64,000 nt of DNA from UBA2779 sp965232165 (lineage in GTDB: Bacteria > Spirochaetota > Spirochaetia > DSM-2461). Below are positions 1 through 9,159 of this stretch, piece by piece; position 1 is the stretch's first letter, and each line of letters opens with the position of its first letter. The notes beneath the pieces are model-generated. The model saw nothing but the letters and a program-made list of their open reading frames with translations. It had not been told where the DNA came from and made no database searches. The stretch covers positions 682,001 through 746,000 of the forward strand of contig CBDDOY010000002.1 in NCBI GenBank assembly GCA_965232165.1. The letters run 5' to 3'. A program made the position numbers and the translations under genes.

Positions 1-121
1 GTGCTTTGAGTCCTTGAATTCCGGCCCTGCTGAATACAAGGGCATGCACCGCCGGTTAAGGCTTTTCACCTTGCTCCGGGGCATAATAAAACATGGTCTT
101 AAGAGGCCGGACGAACTGTTA

Positions 122-2014
122 TCATGACGATTCAGCTTTTTGTCCCGCGTTTCTGTTTACATTGGTGAAATAGGCTTCTATCATGCCCGCTTCAAATTCC
201 TCATTGTCTCCATAGTCGTAACCGAAAACATCCCTCCACAATGAAGGGTCTTCCATACACAGGTAGAAAAACACCTTGTCATGCCAAGAAGAGAATTCTC
301 TGTAGGCAAACCGGAACAAGTCTCGTTTTATATCCATCGGATAGGAAAATTTTCCTCCGGTTTCATGCAGCGGCATTTGGAGAATTCGGCTCTTCCCGGG
401 CTGCTCCCGAATTTTTCTAATCACCGGCTTTATAAAGGTAAGTGTACCGAAAGACACCATAACGACATCGTCCGTTCGGAAATCAGCCTGTAAATTCTCG
501 ATGATACTCCCGTAATCGGCCTGCCAGTCATCATACAGCACCATTGGATGGAAATGGAAACCTATAAGGTTTCCCGCATCGGCCATCATCCGGGCAGACT
601 CGATACGTCTGCACAATGAAGCCGTACCGTACTCTTCATTGTCAATGACAACCTGGGAATTGATCGACCAGGTGCAGATAACATTGGATGGCACTCTCCG
701 GCTAAGCAGATGGGAGATATTGTCCGATTTAGTTTTGAATTCGAGAATGACATTGGGATGGCGCTCAGCAAATGACAGCAGTGCATCAAGAATGCCGAAT
801 TTGCTGCCCATCATCAGGGAATCAGAGGATTGACCTGTTCCAATATGATAGGTTTTTTGCGGGTCTATCTCGATGGCATTGAGCTTGTCCAATAAATTGC
901 GGCTGATTCCCGCCTGTCGGCCGCCGTAGAAGAAACGAACGGAGCAGTAGCTGCAATCAAACGCACAGCCCTCAACCGCATCGAGGGTGAGCAGATTGCA
1001 GCAGCGAGTTTTCGAAGAGGCGACCGGACAGCGGCCGTATCCCAGCTTCGGTCCATCAATTTCAACGGCTTCATGGGCAGCCGGGTCTGCCGGACGATGA
1101 GTGCCGATGAAGCCTTTGTAGGTTTTCACATTGTTTTTAATCGACTCCCATTCCGTACAGATCGCGTCATAGGCTTCCTTCCGCGAGTGGAATTTTCGTC
1201 GAAGTCTGCCGGAAATCGGTTTTTCATCCCATGCAGCAAAATCAACCGCCATGTCGATGAGGTTCTTGAGTTCATGATGGGTGAAACGAAACTGCATGGC
1301 GGCCTTTCTGACAGCCTTGGCATCCTCCGAATTTAAGACGGCGGCTTGATGACTGTTCAGCGCCGTAGCGAGTTTCTGAGTATAGCCGTCGGCGATATGG
1401 GCCCACTTCCCCAGTGTGCCGCCGATGATCCGATGAATGTCTTTCTTCTTGAGAATGGTATCTTCGCAGTGATCGGAGACGACCTTGAGGACATGGATGC
1501 TGCAGGGATCAAGCCTTCCCATGAAGAAGGCCGCAAACTCGGCGGCCTCCATATCGATCAGGACCGGCTGCCGTATTCGTGCCCCGTCTTCGCCAGTCCC
1601 GGGAGGCAGAACCGCTAAGGCCCTTACCGGTTCATCCACCGTCTTCAACGGCAGACGAGGCAGACCCTCCGGACCGCCCTGAACAGCAAAGAGGGCGCCG
1701 AATTCGATGGAAGGATCGCTGCAGCCGGCCATGCCGATGTTAATCGCCGTGGAGAGCTTGTACCTTGAGCAAATCCAACTCAGTGCGCCCCGCGCCGCCT
1801 TCCTGCCTACACCTGATACGACGAGCAGGACTCCCGCACCGCGAAAGAGCCTGTAGGGTTTGATATCAAACTGTTTCAGCCCGAAGTAATGGATAATGGG
1901 CACGGCTTCTTCCAAAAGAGCCGTATGGATCAGAGTGTATCTTCTGGACATACGCTGCCATAGCCTATCACTAGAATCCCTTTGTATGAATAAGTGCCCC
2001 TCCTTGACAGCCAT
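122..2014 (-). CDS. Nucleoside phosphorylase-like / spore photoproduct lyase-like radical SAM fusion protein
   Basis: A 630-residue protein with two parts. Residues about 22-215 look like an MTA/SAH nucleosidase or purine phosphorylase fold: a TALLEEAVPI start, GMAGC near 95, and a DMEAA segment at 154-158 matching the substrate-binding loop of that family. Residues about 320-610 match the SplB-like radical SAM family, with a CX3CX2C iron-sulfur motif at C350, C354 and C357, followed by GTGQSSDS and SINS segments typical of SPL-like proteins. Known: radical SAM SPL enzymes split thymine dimers of the spore type; nucleosidases cleave N-glycosidic bonds, including 5'-deoxyadenosine, the radical SAM by-product. 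Inference: the nucleosidase half could clear that by-product. Start is uncertain: ATG 2014, or ATG 1951, where the nucleosidase homology begins; neither has a convincing ribosome site. It stands alone on this strand. Confidence 0.8.
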   Translation of the reverse strand: MAVKEGHLFIQRDSSDRLWQRMSRRYTLIHTALLEEAVPIIHYFGLKQFDIKPYRLFRGAGVLLVVSGVGRKAARGALSWICSRYKLSTAINIGMAGCSDPSIEFGALFAVQGGPEGLPRLPLKTVDEPVRALAVLPPGTGEDGARIRQPVLIDMEAAEFAAFFMGRLDPCSIHVLKVVSDHCEDTILKKKDIHRIIGGTLGKWAHIADGYTQKLATALNSHQAAVLNSEDAKAVRKAAMQFRFTHHELKNLIDMAVDFAAWDEKPISGRLRRKFHSRKEAYDAICTEWESIKNNVKTYKGFIGTHRPADPAAHEAVEIDGPKLGYGRCPVASSKTRCCNLLTLDAVEGCAFDCSYCSVRFFYGGRQAGISRNLLDKLNAIEIDPQKTYHIGTGQSSDSLMMGSKFGILDALLSFAERHPNVILEFKTKSDNISHLLSRRVPSNVICTWSINSQVVIDNEEYGTASLCRRIESARMMADAGNLIGFHFHPMVLYDDWQADYGSIIENLQADFRTDDVVMVSFGTLTFIKPVIRKIREQPGKSRILQMPLHETGGKFSYPMDIKRDLFRFAYREFSSWHDKVFFYLCMEDPSLWRDVFGYDYGDNEEFEAGMIEAYFTNVNRNAGQKAESS

Positions 2015-2231
2015 CGAAGAAACAGGCCGCTTCCCGCCGTCATGACTTCTGAAGACCCATTCATTTCAGGCGGAAGACCGATATTCAACCCGCCTCATGG
2101 CCCTAACCCCGATTGCAGACATTTCAAGAAACCCGGACATGCCCGGACCAGAACCTTCGGATGGCTCCCGCGATTCCTTTGCAGGCACTGCATCGTTCCC
2201 GGCCGGCGGCAGCCGATGCTGTTTGGCGTTA

Positions 2232-2266
2232 CCCCAGGGGGCAAAAAGAATTTTTGCCCCCTGGGG
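2232..2266. repeat. Perfect 16-bp hairpin, 3-nt loop
   Basis: CCCCAGGGGGCAAAAA at 2232-2247 is followed by GAA and then its exact complement TTTTTGCCCCCTGGGG at 2251-2266. It lies downstream of nothing on the + strand and upstream of the radical SAM gene on the - strand. The G/C block outside and A/T block inside is not a normal terminator layout. Confidence 0.85.
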
Positions 2267-2286
2267 TCGGGCTTTCCGGGGGTTCC

Positions 2287-2323
2287 GTCTTGTCAATCCT
2301 GCCGCAGACAGGATTGACAAGAC
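2287..2323. repeat. Perfect 15-bp hairpin, 7-nt loop
   Basis: GTCTTGTCAATCCTG at 2287-2301 pairs exactly with CAGGATTGACAAGAC at 2309-2323 across a CCGCAGA loop. It lies 20 bp from another perfect hairpin, so the two form a pair. Confidence 0.85.
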
Positions 2324-2497
2324 CGCTTCGCGCCCCTCCAATCCCTAACGCAGGCTTTGCAAGCGCAAAATACGATTCAATATGGCGGTGATTAACCCCT
2401 CCCCAAGGCATGCTCCCACCTCCAAGGTGTTACCATGCTCGGCTAAAAGTGTTACCTATGTCTTGACCCCTCAATGTCTTGACCCCTCCCGTTATTG

Positions 2498-3329
2498 ACC
2501 ATATTCTTGAACACGGGCAGATTACAACGGAGGAGCTAAAAAAGACTTACGGCGGCCATCACCCCTCCCCTCCCCCCTTGCGCAATTCGAGATGTTCGTG
2601 AGCAAGGCATCCCTATTGAAATGTTTCGCGTTACTGGGTCAGATGGAAGGAAAACTGCGGCGTATAAATTCGGTGCTCCCGCAGGTGCTCGCTCTACACA
2701 GCTATCCGGTAGAACAGCATTTTCATCAAAACTCAAGGATGCACTAATAGAAAAGCATGGCGCACGTTACAATATCTATCTTGAGGCAACCTCTAAAAAA
2801 CCGTTTTTGGAATTTGGCGCAGAGATTTTTTCTTGATGCAAGGCGGCAAAAGCGGAGCGTAGCTGGGCTTAGTTGAGCATTTTGACAACGCAGCAGCGAG
2901 GAAAAAGATCAAGCCAAAAACGAAATAAGGTTTTTTAGAGGTGCCCTTGAGCCTTTTCCTGCCCGGGAGATGCAAATTGACCACAGGATTCCGTTTGAAA
3001 TCGCTGGTGACCATGGCACTCTTTCAGAGGACATTGATGAATACATGTTGCTGTGTGCCTCGGCAAACAGAGCTAAGTCATGGAGTTGTGAGAATTGCCC
3101 AAACTGGAAACTTGAAGAGCCCTCAGCCTGCAAAACTTGTTATTGGGCATACCCGGAATCGTACAGGCATATCGCTAAGCGAGATATACGAAGGCTTGAT
3201 CTGCTTTGGTCATGCGAGGAAGTAGCTGATTATGAAATTCTCATTGAGGAAGCAGCAGAAGTGCAGGAAGAAGCCCCTGAATACGTTAAAAATGCACTCC
3301 GTAGTCACTTCAAGAAGAAAAGCCGCTAA
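2498..3329 (+). pseudogene. HNH endonuclease gene, split by a family A repeat
   Basis: The gene can be read in pieces. An N-terminal part around 2498-2570 reads DHILEHGQITTEELKK. A middle part from about 2581 reads REQGIPIEMFRV and runs to NIYLE near 2784, in another frame. The C-terminal part from 2951 contains the HNH core: DHRIPFE, then MLLCASANRAKSW with CENC and CKTC cysteine pairs, ending at 3329. A 162-bp family A repeat (2785-2946) with a TTGA duplication sits between the middle and C-terminal parts. Removing the repeat and one TTGA (166 bp) joins them in frame as YLEPFPAREMQIDHR. A C/T-rich stretch near 2565-2582 marks a second lesion. Known: such HNH proteins are often restriction endonucleases. 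The stop codon lies inside an attC-like site, as in integron cassettes. Confidence 0.8.
2785..2946. mobile_element. Family A MITE-like repeat, copy 1 (in HNH gene)
   Basis: It starts GGCAACCTCTAAAAAACC and ends with GGTTTTTTAGAGGTGCCC, an imperfect terminal inverted repeat. TTGA is duplicated at 2781-2784 and 2947-2950. Length is 162 bp and there is no transposase. Removing it with one TTGA restores the host reading frame. Confidence 0.88.
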
Positions 3330-3379
3330 CAAAACGCTGCACCGGACGGCTACGCCGCCGCTGAGCTTGGCCGTTGGAC
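3324..3379 (+). other. Integron attC-like recombination site
   Basis: CGCTAAC at 3324-3330 contains the stop codon of the HNH gene. It is followed by AAAACGCTGCACCGG, a small GGC-TAC-GCC loop, CTGAGCTTGGCC and finally GTTGGAC at 3373-3379, which fits the attC R' consensus GTTRRRY. The outer boxes pair by five bases (CTAAC with GTTGG) and the inner part folds as a short imperfect stem. The position directly at a gene's stop is typical of gene cassettes. The R'' box departs from RYYYAAC at its first two bases. No integrase and no second attC was seen here. Confidence 0.6.
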
Positions 3380-3454
3380 AAGAGAAATTTTCTTAGCCTC
3401 TTCCACAATGGATTTAATTGAATCATCAGGAATAGAATAAACGATCTAACCAAA

Positions 3455-4654
3455 ATGACAGAATCAATCACAATTCAACAAGCTAGAAAACTGGTGTTAC
3501 TGTCTCAAAGACTGCCGCCGGTAAAACAAACCGGCAGTGCAACTGCAGCCACATTGTCAGCTATTGAACATCTTGGTTATATCCAGATCGATACCATCTC
3601 CGTTATTCAACGCGCCCATCATCATACCCTGTGGAATCGCAACCCTCGTTACGAGGCTTCTCAACTCGATCAGCTAATTACCGATAAACAGGTATTTGAG
3701 TATTGGACTCATGCTGCCGCCTACCTGCCCTTTCGCGATTATCGATTCAGCCTCCCCCGTAAACATGCTCTTGCAAGCGGTGTTCAAAAACACTGGTATA
3801 AACGCGATGAACGGGTGATTAAATTTGTGCTCAAACGCATTGCTGCCGAAGGCCCCCTGATGGCTAAAGATTTCGAGCATACGGGTAAAAGGATCGGGGA
3901 AGGGGAAACCAAGCCCGCCAAACATGCCCTGGAATATCTGTTTATGCAGGGTGAACTCATGGTTCCTTACCGTGTCAACTTCCACAAGGTTTATGATCTC
4001 ACAGAGCGGGTATTGCCAGAAGACATTGATACAACCTTGCCCGATCCGAGAGAACATGCCCGTTTTCTGATTACGCGATATCTGCGGGCAAACGGAATAG
4101 GAAAGCCTGCCGAAATAGCTTATTTACAGAAAAATACCAAACTCCTTGTTTCTGATGCCTTGCAGGAAATGCTATCAAACGGAGAATTGCTTCAGATTCG
4201 CGTTGCTAACAACAGCTATTATGCCCTGCCGACTTCACTGGAACTGCTTAATAAACCACTGGCTCGGAGCAAACTTAAAATACTCTCGCCTTTTGATAAT
4301 CTCGTCATCCAGCGCAAGCGTATGCAAACACTGTTCGACTTTGACTACCTGATTGAGTGTTACGTTCCCGAAATAAAACGTCAATATGGCTATTTCTCTC
4401 TACCCATTTTATGGGATGGCAAACTGGCTGCACGAATGGACTGTAAAGCCGAAAGAGGAAAATCACTGCTGCATATTCATCATCTTGCAGTAGAACCCTG
4501 GCTCACAAAAACCGATGTTTTTTTTCTTGCTTTGTACAAGGAACTTAGGCCATTCCTGCAATTTAATAACTGCAGCAATCTCCGATTACACAGAACGGCC
4601 CCTGCTAGCTATAAACCCGCACTGCTGGCAGTACTTAACGATTTAACAGGGTGA
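3455..4654 (+). CDS. ycaQ: YcaQ/AlkZ-type winged-helix DNA glycosylase
   Basis: A 399-residue protein matching the HTH_42 (YcaQ/AlkZ) family along its full length. The N-terminus has the family pattern ending in QIDTISVIQRAHHH; the Q44-I45-D46 triad is the catalytic QxD/QxQ motif of these enzymes. It continues with the HAAAYLP and FPxxDNLVIQR-like segments (SPFDNLVIQRKR near 280). Known: YcaQ and AlkZ unhook interstrand crosslinks or remove bulky alkylated bases from DNA in the cytoplasm. The start ATG at 3455 has only a weak upstream purine tract. The gene follows the attC-like site by 75 bp, so cassette membership is possible but not shown, since no attC follows it. The sequence is intact. 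Confidence 0.87.
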   Translation: MTESITIQQARKLVLLSQRLPPVKQTGSATAATLSAIEHLGYIQIDTISVIQRAHHHTLWNRNPRYEASQLDQLITDKQVFEYWTHAAAYLPFRDYRFSLPRKHALASGVQKHWYKRDERVIKFVLKRIAAEGPLMAKDFEHTGKRIGEGETKPAKHALEYLFMQGELMVPYRVNFHKVYDLTERVLPEDIDTTLPDPREHARFLITRYLRANGIGKPAEIAYLQKNTKLLVSDALQEMLSNGELLQIRVANNSYYALPTSLELLNKPLARSKLKILSPFDNLVIQRKRMQTLFDFDYLIECYVPEIKRQYGYFSLPILWDGKLAARMDCKAERGKSLLHIHHLAVEPWLTKTDVFFLALYKELRPFLQFNNCSNLRLHRTAPASYKPALLAVLNDLTG

Positions 4655-4702
4655 AAAGCATCATCTTATCGTTACACAAGCTGACGATGAGGAGGCAGCA
4701 GT

Positions 4703-5020
4703 ATGAGTGAAACAAGAATGAAGGTCATCTACAAGACCGCCTTCCCAAACGGAAAGATATACGTTGGTTCCGATCTGACTGATACGGTAACATATTTCGG
4801 CAGTTTCGATAGCAGCCTTGTGGCTGTGGACTTCACAGCAGAACTGAGGCGAGATTTCGTTCTGAGAAAGAAGATTCTGAGGGAGTCCTCCACTGCCGCA
4901 GACCAAGATGCCAGGGACAGGGAGATGAAATTCATCCGGGCACTGCCGTCTAACAATCCTTCCGTGGGATACAACAGAAATCCGCCATTCCACGAAGAAA
5001 AGGAACTCTGTGAGAATTGA
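4703..5020 (+). CDS. GIY-YIG-like small protein
   Basis: A 105-residue protein. The N-terminal part VIYKTAFPNGKIYVGSDL matches the GIY-YIG nuclease core (YKT, then KIYVG), followed by a charged helical region. The family is usually about 90 residues in this domain. A strong ribosome site GAGGAGG lies upstream of ATG 4703. Known: GIY-YIG domains cut DNA; a catalytic Arg and Glu are normally needed, and here only candidate residues can be pointed out (R50/R51 and E64), so activity is unproven. It is 48 bp downstream of ycaQ and in the same direction as the broken methyltransferase. Confidence 0.55.
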   Translation: MSETRMKVIYKTAFPNGKIYVGSDLTDTVTYFGSFDSSLVAVDFTAELRRDFVLRKKILRESSTAADQDARDREMKFIRALPSNNPSVGYNRNPPFHEEKELCEN

Positions 5021-5109
5021 CGATGAGCGCTGGAAACAAATCAATCCGGTGCCGTAGAATGCCGTAAGAAAAACTTGCCCGTCTTGGATAATCGCCGTCC
5101 CTGACCCGC

Positions 5110-5301
5110 AGAAGGGAAATTTGAAAAGCAATTGAAGGAATTTGTTAAAACATCCCAAACGCATATTAGCTCAAAAGACGGTCAAAGATCAAAACAATCA
5201 ACGAAAAAAAGGAAACTGTGACTGTTTCTACCCTTAAAGAATTTTTCGATTACAAAAGTGGTGATGTGAAATTGATCGTCCCAAAACGGACTGGAAAATG
5301 A
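5110..5301 (+). pseudogene. Remnant coding pieces upstream of methyltransferase
   Basis: Two short open pieces read well but start nowhere convincing. One ends TSQTHISSKDGQRSKQ and stops at 5220. The other reads STLKEFFDYKSGDVKLIVP and stops at 5301, 10 bases before the methyltransferase ATG. They may be the end of a partner gene of the methyltransferase, such as a restriction component. This is inference from position only; the family was not recognised. Confidence 0.3.
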
Positions 5302-5311
5302 GAGAAAACAG

Positions 5312-6271
5312 ATGAAAAGCAGAATTTACGCACCACCAATAAAATCCCAGGGAATTAAGACCAAATTAGTGCCGTGGATTAATAGCATTATACCCGAAGC
5401 TTCCCAGGGAATTAAGACCAAATTAGTGCCGTGGATTAATAGCATTATACCCGAAGCTTTTACAGGTACTTGGATTGAGCCATTTATGGGAACGGGTGTT
5501 GTCGCATTTAACGTATGCCCAAAGTCTGCCATAATGGGAGATTCAAACCCTCATCTAATCAATTTTTATATGGCACTGCAAAAAGATGAGATTACTCCTG
5601 AAAAGACAAAGTCGTTTCTTAAAAAAGAAGGGATGGAATTATTATAAAAAGGCGAATCATATTATTACAGGATCAGAGAGAGGTTTAACGCAAGTCATGC
5701 CCCCTTAGACTTTCTTTTTCTCAATAGGTCATGTTTTAATGGAATGATAAGGTTTAATCGGAAAGGCAGCTTCAATGTGCCCTTTTGCCGAAAGACTGAA
5801 CGCTTTTCTCAAGCCTATATTACGAAGATAGTGAACCAGGTTGAATATGTTTACTATCTGCTGCAGTTTAATAATTTCAAGTTCGTATGCCAAGACTTTA
5901 AGAAAACAATAGAACAGGCAAGTTCCAACGACATAGTATACTGTGACCCGCCGTACATTGATAGACATACAGATTATTTCAATGGGTGGGACGAAACAAA
6001 AGAAAATGAACTTTTCAAATCTTTGAAGAATGCTAAATCATCATTCATTTTGTCAACTTGGCATCACAACGACTACAGAAAGAATGATTATATAGAATCA
6101 ATTTGGAAAAGTTTCGCGATATTAACTCGTGAACACTTTTATCATGTTGGCGGTAAAGAAACTAACCGCAATCCTATGATTGAAGCGCTTGTTACCAATT
6201 TCAAAGCAGAAAGAATAGAACAGCTTGCACTTCTTGAACGAATAGCGGAATACAAAACGGCAGTCGGGTAA
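5312..6271 (+). pseudogene. D12-class DNA adenine methyltransferase with duplication and internal stop
   Basis: The reading frame runs from ATG 5312 to 6271 with one in-frame TAA at 5645-5647. The two halves are in the same frame, so it is a nonsense change and not a shift. The first half has FMGTG, the SAM-binding motif I; the second has CDPPYI, the catalytic motif IV of N6-adenine methyltransferases (Dam/DpnM type). A 57-bp segment (5345-5401) is repeated exactly at 5402-5458, which inserts 19 extra residues just before motif I. Known: intact enzymes methylate adenine, often GATC, as part of restriction-modification. Inference: inactive here unless the stop is read through or the second half alone (from ATG 5744) is used. 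Confidence 0.82.
5345..5458 (+). repeat. Exact 57-bp tandem duplication
   Basis: The two units 5345-5401 and 5402-5458 are identical and in frame (19 codons each, SQGIKTKLVPWINSIIPEA). They lie in the N-terminus of the adenine methyltransferase gene. Confidence 0.95.
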
Positions 6272-6490
6272 TGAGAATAATCAGCTTCTGCCATCGCGGC
6301 TTCAGTTGACAAGATGGGCAAGATGGGCAAGTTAAAAGATGATAGGAAAAATACATAACAAACCGTTCCACCTGTCATTTTTCTGCTTCGCTCCAAAACA
6401 CAGGTAAACTCAAGCGCTATGTGCCATGACATCGGGATACGGCATCGAAGTGATTGCTATGCAGACAAGGATCAATTGGAAGGAGTGAAT

Positions 6491-7903
6491 ATGGCTGAAC
6501 AACCTGAGAGTTCTTGTCAGAAGCGTGTTGAAAGGCTGGAGGCTGTTGTAACCGAACTCGAAAGAGTCCTCGAACAAACGATTGAAGCGCCGAAACAAAA
6601 AGAGATGGAGGAAACCGTATCTCCACCAGAAACTCTCGGACGAGTGCAGGCTGGAGCGCCGCCGGACCCGACAAAACCGATTCCGGTATCATCCCAACCA
6701 AGCCGGAAATTCTTCAAACTTCCCAAAAATATGAAAACGAGCGAATATCGGCTCAATAAACTGGGTATCGGACTGCTTCTGTTCGGGGTTGCATTTCTGT
6801 TTACATACTCCATCGATCAAGGGTGGCTAACCCCTCCTGTCCGTATCGGCTTTGGTATGTTCCTGGGTCTAGGATTAGCCGTTGCGGGTTTTCGCATCTC
6901 TGCTGATCGCAGACATTTCAGTAAGGTACTCACAGGCAGCGGCATCGCCGTCTTTTACATCACTGGATTTGCGGCGTTCCAACTCTTCAACCTTGTTTCC
7001 TATCCCATCGCTTCTGTCTTCATGATATCCATTACCTCGCTGGCGTTTGTGCTATCCTTGAAACAGAACGGCACGGCCATCGCTATCATTGCAGCCGCCG
7101 GGGGCTTGGCACCCCGTTCCTGCTGTATACGGACACCGGTTATCTGCCTGGGCTTGTCGTATACACGAGCGTATTACTGAGTGGAACCACCGCTATCTAT
7201 TTCTATCGGGGATGGGTTACATTGGGCGGCGCACTTGTGTATGGCTTCGCTTCCTGGCGGCTATACAGCTTGAATATCATCAAGGGTTTTTCATACGTTC
7301 ATTCTCTTGTAGGCGTCATACTTCTGACCGGCGCATTCTATCTGCTGCTGGACGACGATATACTTCTTCTTGTACTTGCAGCCGAGGCCGCGGCGCTGCA
7401 TTTAACAGCGCGCCGGTTATCGGACAGGAGAGCCGCTATTTCCGCCCATCTCTTGTTTGGAGCACTTGGACTGTGGCTTATTGCGCAATTATTCAGCGGG
7501 CAGGCTCCAGGGACCGTCATATTCAACACGCCGGCCATGACCGACCTCTGGGTTATTGCGACAGCATCAGTTGTATTCATCCGGGCCATATCATCTGTTG
7601 AGGGGAGTTTATGCCCTCAACCTGCTTATTCTCGGGCTGCGAATGAATTTCAACAGGATTCGAACCGTCGCCATGGAAACCGTACTCTTAGTCGTCGTCA
7701 AGCTGTTTCCAGTCGATCTCGCTGCGCTCGAAACCATCTGGAGCATCCTGCTGTTTCTGGGTTCTGGGGGACTCTTTTTGCTCCTGAGTTATTACTTTCA
7801 AGTGCTGTGGAAATCGAAAGTCAAGCCAACAAATTCGAGACCTGAATATCAGTTGACGATACTTCGGCGGCTGGACACGGCACATAACAAGCTGCTCCAC
7901 TGA
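6491..7903 (+). pseudogene. DUF2339 multi-pass membrane protein, frameshifted
   Basis: ATG 6491 has a good ribosome site (AAGGAG). The N-terminus is a coiled-coil region (about residues 8-45), then a proline-rich linker, then a run of membrane helices starting LNKLGIGLLLFGVAFLF, the usual layout of DUF2339 (PF10101). The frame breaks near 7105, where AAGGL should continue as GTPFLLYTDTGYLPG in the next frame, and returns to the first frame near 7605, where VYALNLLILGLRM follows. The end reads PVDLAALETIW then FLLLSYYFQVLW, the family's C-terminal signature, and stops at 7903. At about 470 codons it is shorter than most members (600-1000), so part may also be deleted. The role of the family is unknown. 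Confidence 0.72.
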
Positions 7904-8450
7904 ACCCGAGGGGCGCAGTTTTTTCTGGTTCTGGGAGTCCCGATCCAATAGATTACTCCTGAAAATCATGCGTGCTCTGACACCCTGGGGCCGTGAGTCG
8001 CAATGCGTTAGGATTACAATTTGATGGAAGACCCCAAGACTGGAGAGGAAGGCGTCATCACACACCGTGCTTGTGTACGGTCTGCGCCAAATTCCAAAAG
8101 CGGTTTCTTAGAGATGCCCTAGATTAGAAAAGGAGTATTGATATGAATTCCAACAATGAGCCTCCCGCAATTTATCGCTGATTTTTTCCATAATAGGGAA
8201 TAATTATGCCATTCTAAGACGATTGATTGAGCTTGCTGCATATCCCCATCTACGGAATAGTGCAGGAAATACAGCATCGCACTGCCTGGCAATGGAACAC
8301 AATACTGAATTATTAATTTTTTGATCTCAAACGGAACAAATATAAATGTTGAAAATAATGGAGGGAATGAATGTAATTGATTTATTTACAAAAGAATATC
8401 TTGAAGTTTTTAGTAATAAGGAAATCTAACCTGATAACAAAGATATTAAA
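7904..8450. other. Non-coding stretch with repeat end and ankyrin-like remnant
   Basis: No intact gene. 8081-8119 is a lone end of a family A repeat (TCTGCGCCAAATTCCAAAAG...GATGCCC). From about 8190 the + strand reads LAAYPHLRNSAGNTASH in one frame and LISNGTNINVENN in another, a pattern of ankyrin-repeat spacing broken by a shift near 8320. Ankyrin assignment is by pattern only. Confidence 0.4.
8081..8119. repeat. Solo end of family A repeat
   Basis: It matches the inverted left end of copy 1 (GCGCCAAATTCCAAAA, then TTAGAGATGCCC) with a few changes. The rest of the element is missing. Confidence 0.65.
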
Positions 8451-8614
8451 GGATACCTCTAAAAAACAGCTTTAGGAAATTGACGAAGAAATTTTTTGTC
8501 GGTACAAGGCGGCAAAAGCTAAGGGCGTAGCTTAAGCTTAGTTGAGCATTTTGACAACGCAGTAGCAACGGAAAAGATCGAGTCAAGAACTAAATGGGTT
8601 TTTTAGAGGTGCCC
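8451..8614. mobile_element. Family A MITE-like repeat, copy 2
   Basis: 164 bp, starting GGATACCTCTAAAAAACAGC and ending TTTTTTAGAGGTGCCC. TAAA is duplicated at 8447-8450 and 8615-8618. It holds the family's inner AAGCTTAGTTGAG segment. It lies between two non-coding stretches. Confidence 0.85.
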
Positions 8615-9159
8615 TAAATTCAATTTCCCATTGGCACCGATTCTGCAGTCACAAAATCAGCACCAATGTATGGAGATCAATTGAAATCACCGTTAGCCAT
8701 ACGAGAGAGAATCAATGTCCGCTGAGTTTCTAACTGCCTTGGCCGGGCTGATTCGAAGTGCAGCAAGGTAACGCCCTCGAACTGCAGGAGGCGCTGTTCG
8801 CCGCATATCCTTCCGCCTATTCCTTGCCGCAGGAAATGTCCAAATCTATCCAGGCATGACGGCCTGACGACGAACGGTTCTCATCGCTGGTCTACGAAAC
8901 TGATTCTTGGTATACGGCGGTGTACGGATTGTTGCTGACGGCAGATACGAATCGCAAAAACAGTATTGCATCGTTTTCAAAACATCGCACAACGAAACTC
9001 GATGGCGTTCCAGGAACGAATCGACGACTTCAGTCGGCAAAGACCGCTCTGGACATCTGGATGAACTTCATGATAAAATTGATATTAAGATTGGGACGAA
9101 CCGGGCCGCTCCACTTATTCGGTTGTCCTGCGGCAGAAAAAAAATTGAGGCATGAATAG
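8615..9159. other. Non-coding or decayed stretch before the membrane enzyme
   Basis: No gene can be supported. A short coding-like piece around 8762-8858 (LQEALFAAYPSAYSLPQEM) ends in a stop, and small open frames follow it. They may be remains of a lost gene. The family was not recognised. Confidence 0.4.

Larger units (their letters stand above)
2015..2497. other. Intergenic stretch with two perfect hairpins, no supported gene
   Basis: No coding region can be supported. It holds two adjacent perfect inverted repeats (2232-2266 and 2287-2323). At 2266-2277 a GTCGGGCTTTCC tract also occurs in the family B repeats. Around 2424-2490 there is a short direct repeat of TGTCTTGACCCCTC next to GTGTTACC motifs, which resemble the ends of IS21-type elements; that likeness is a weak inference. 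Confidence 0.6.
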
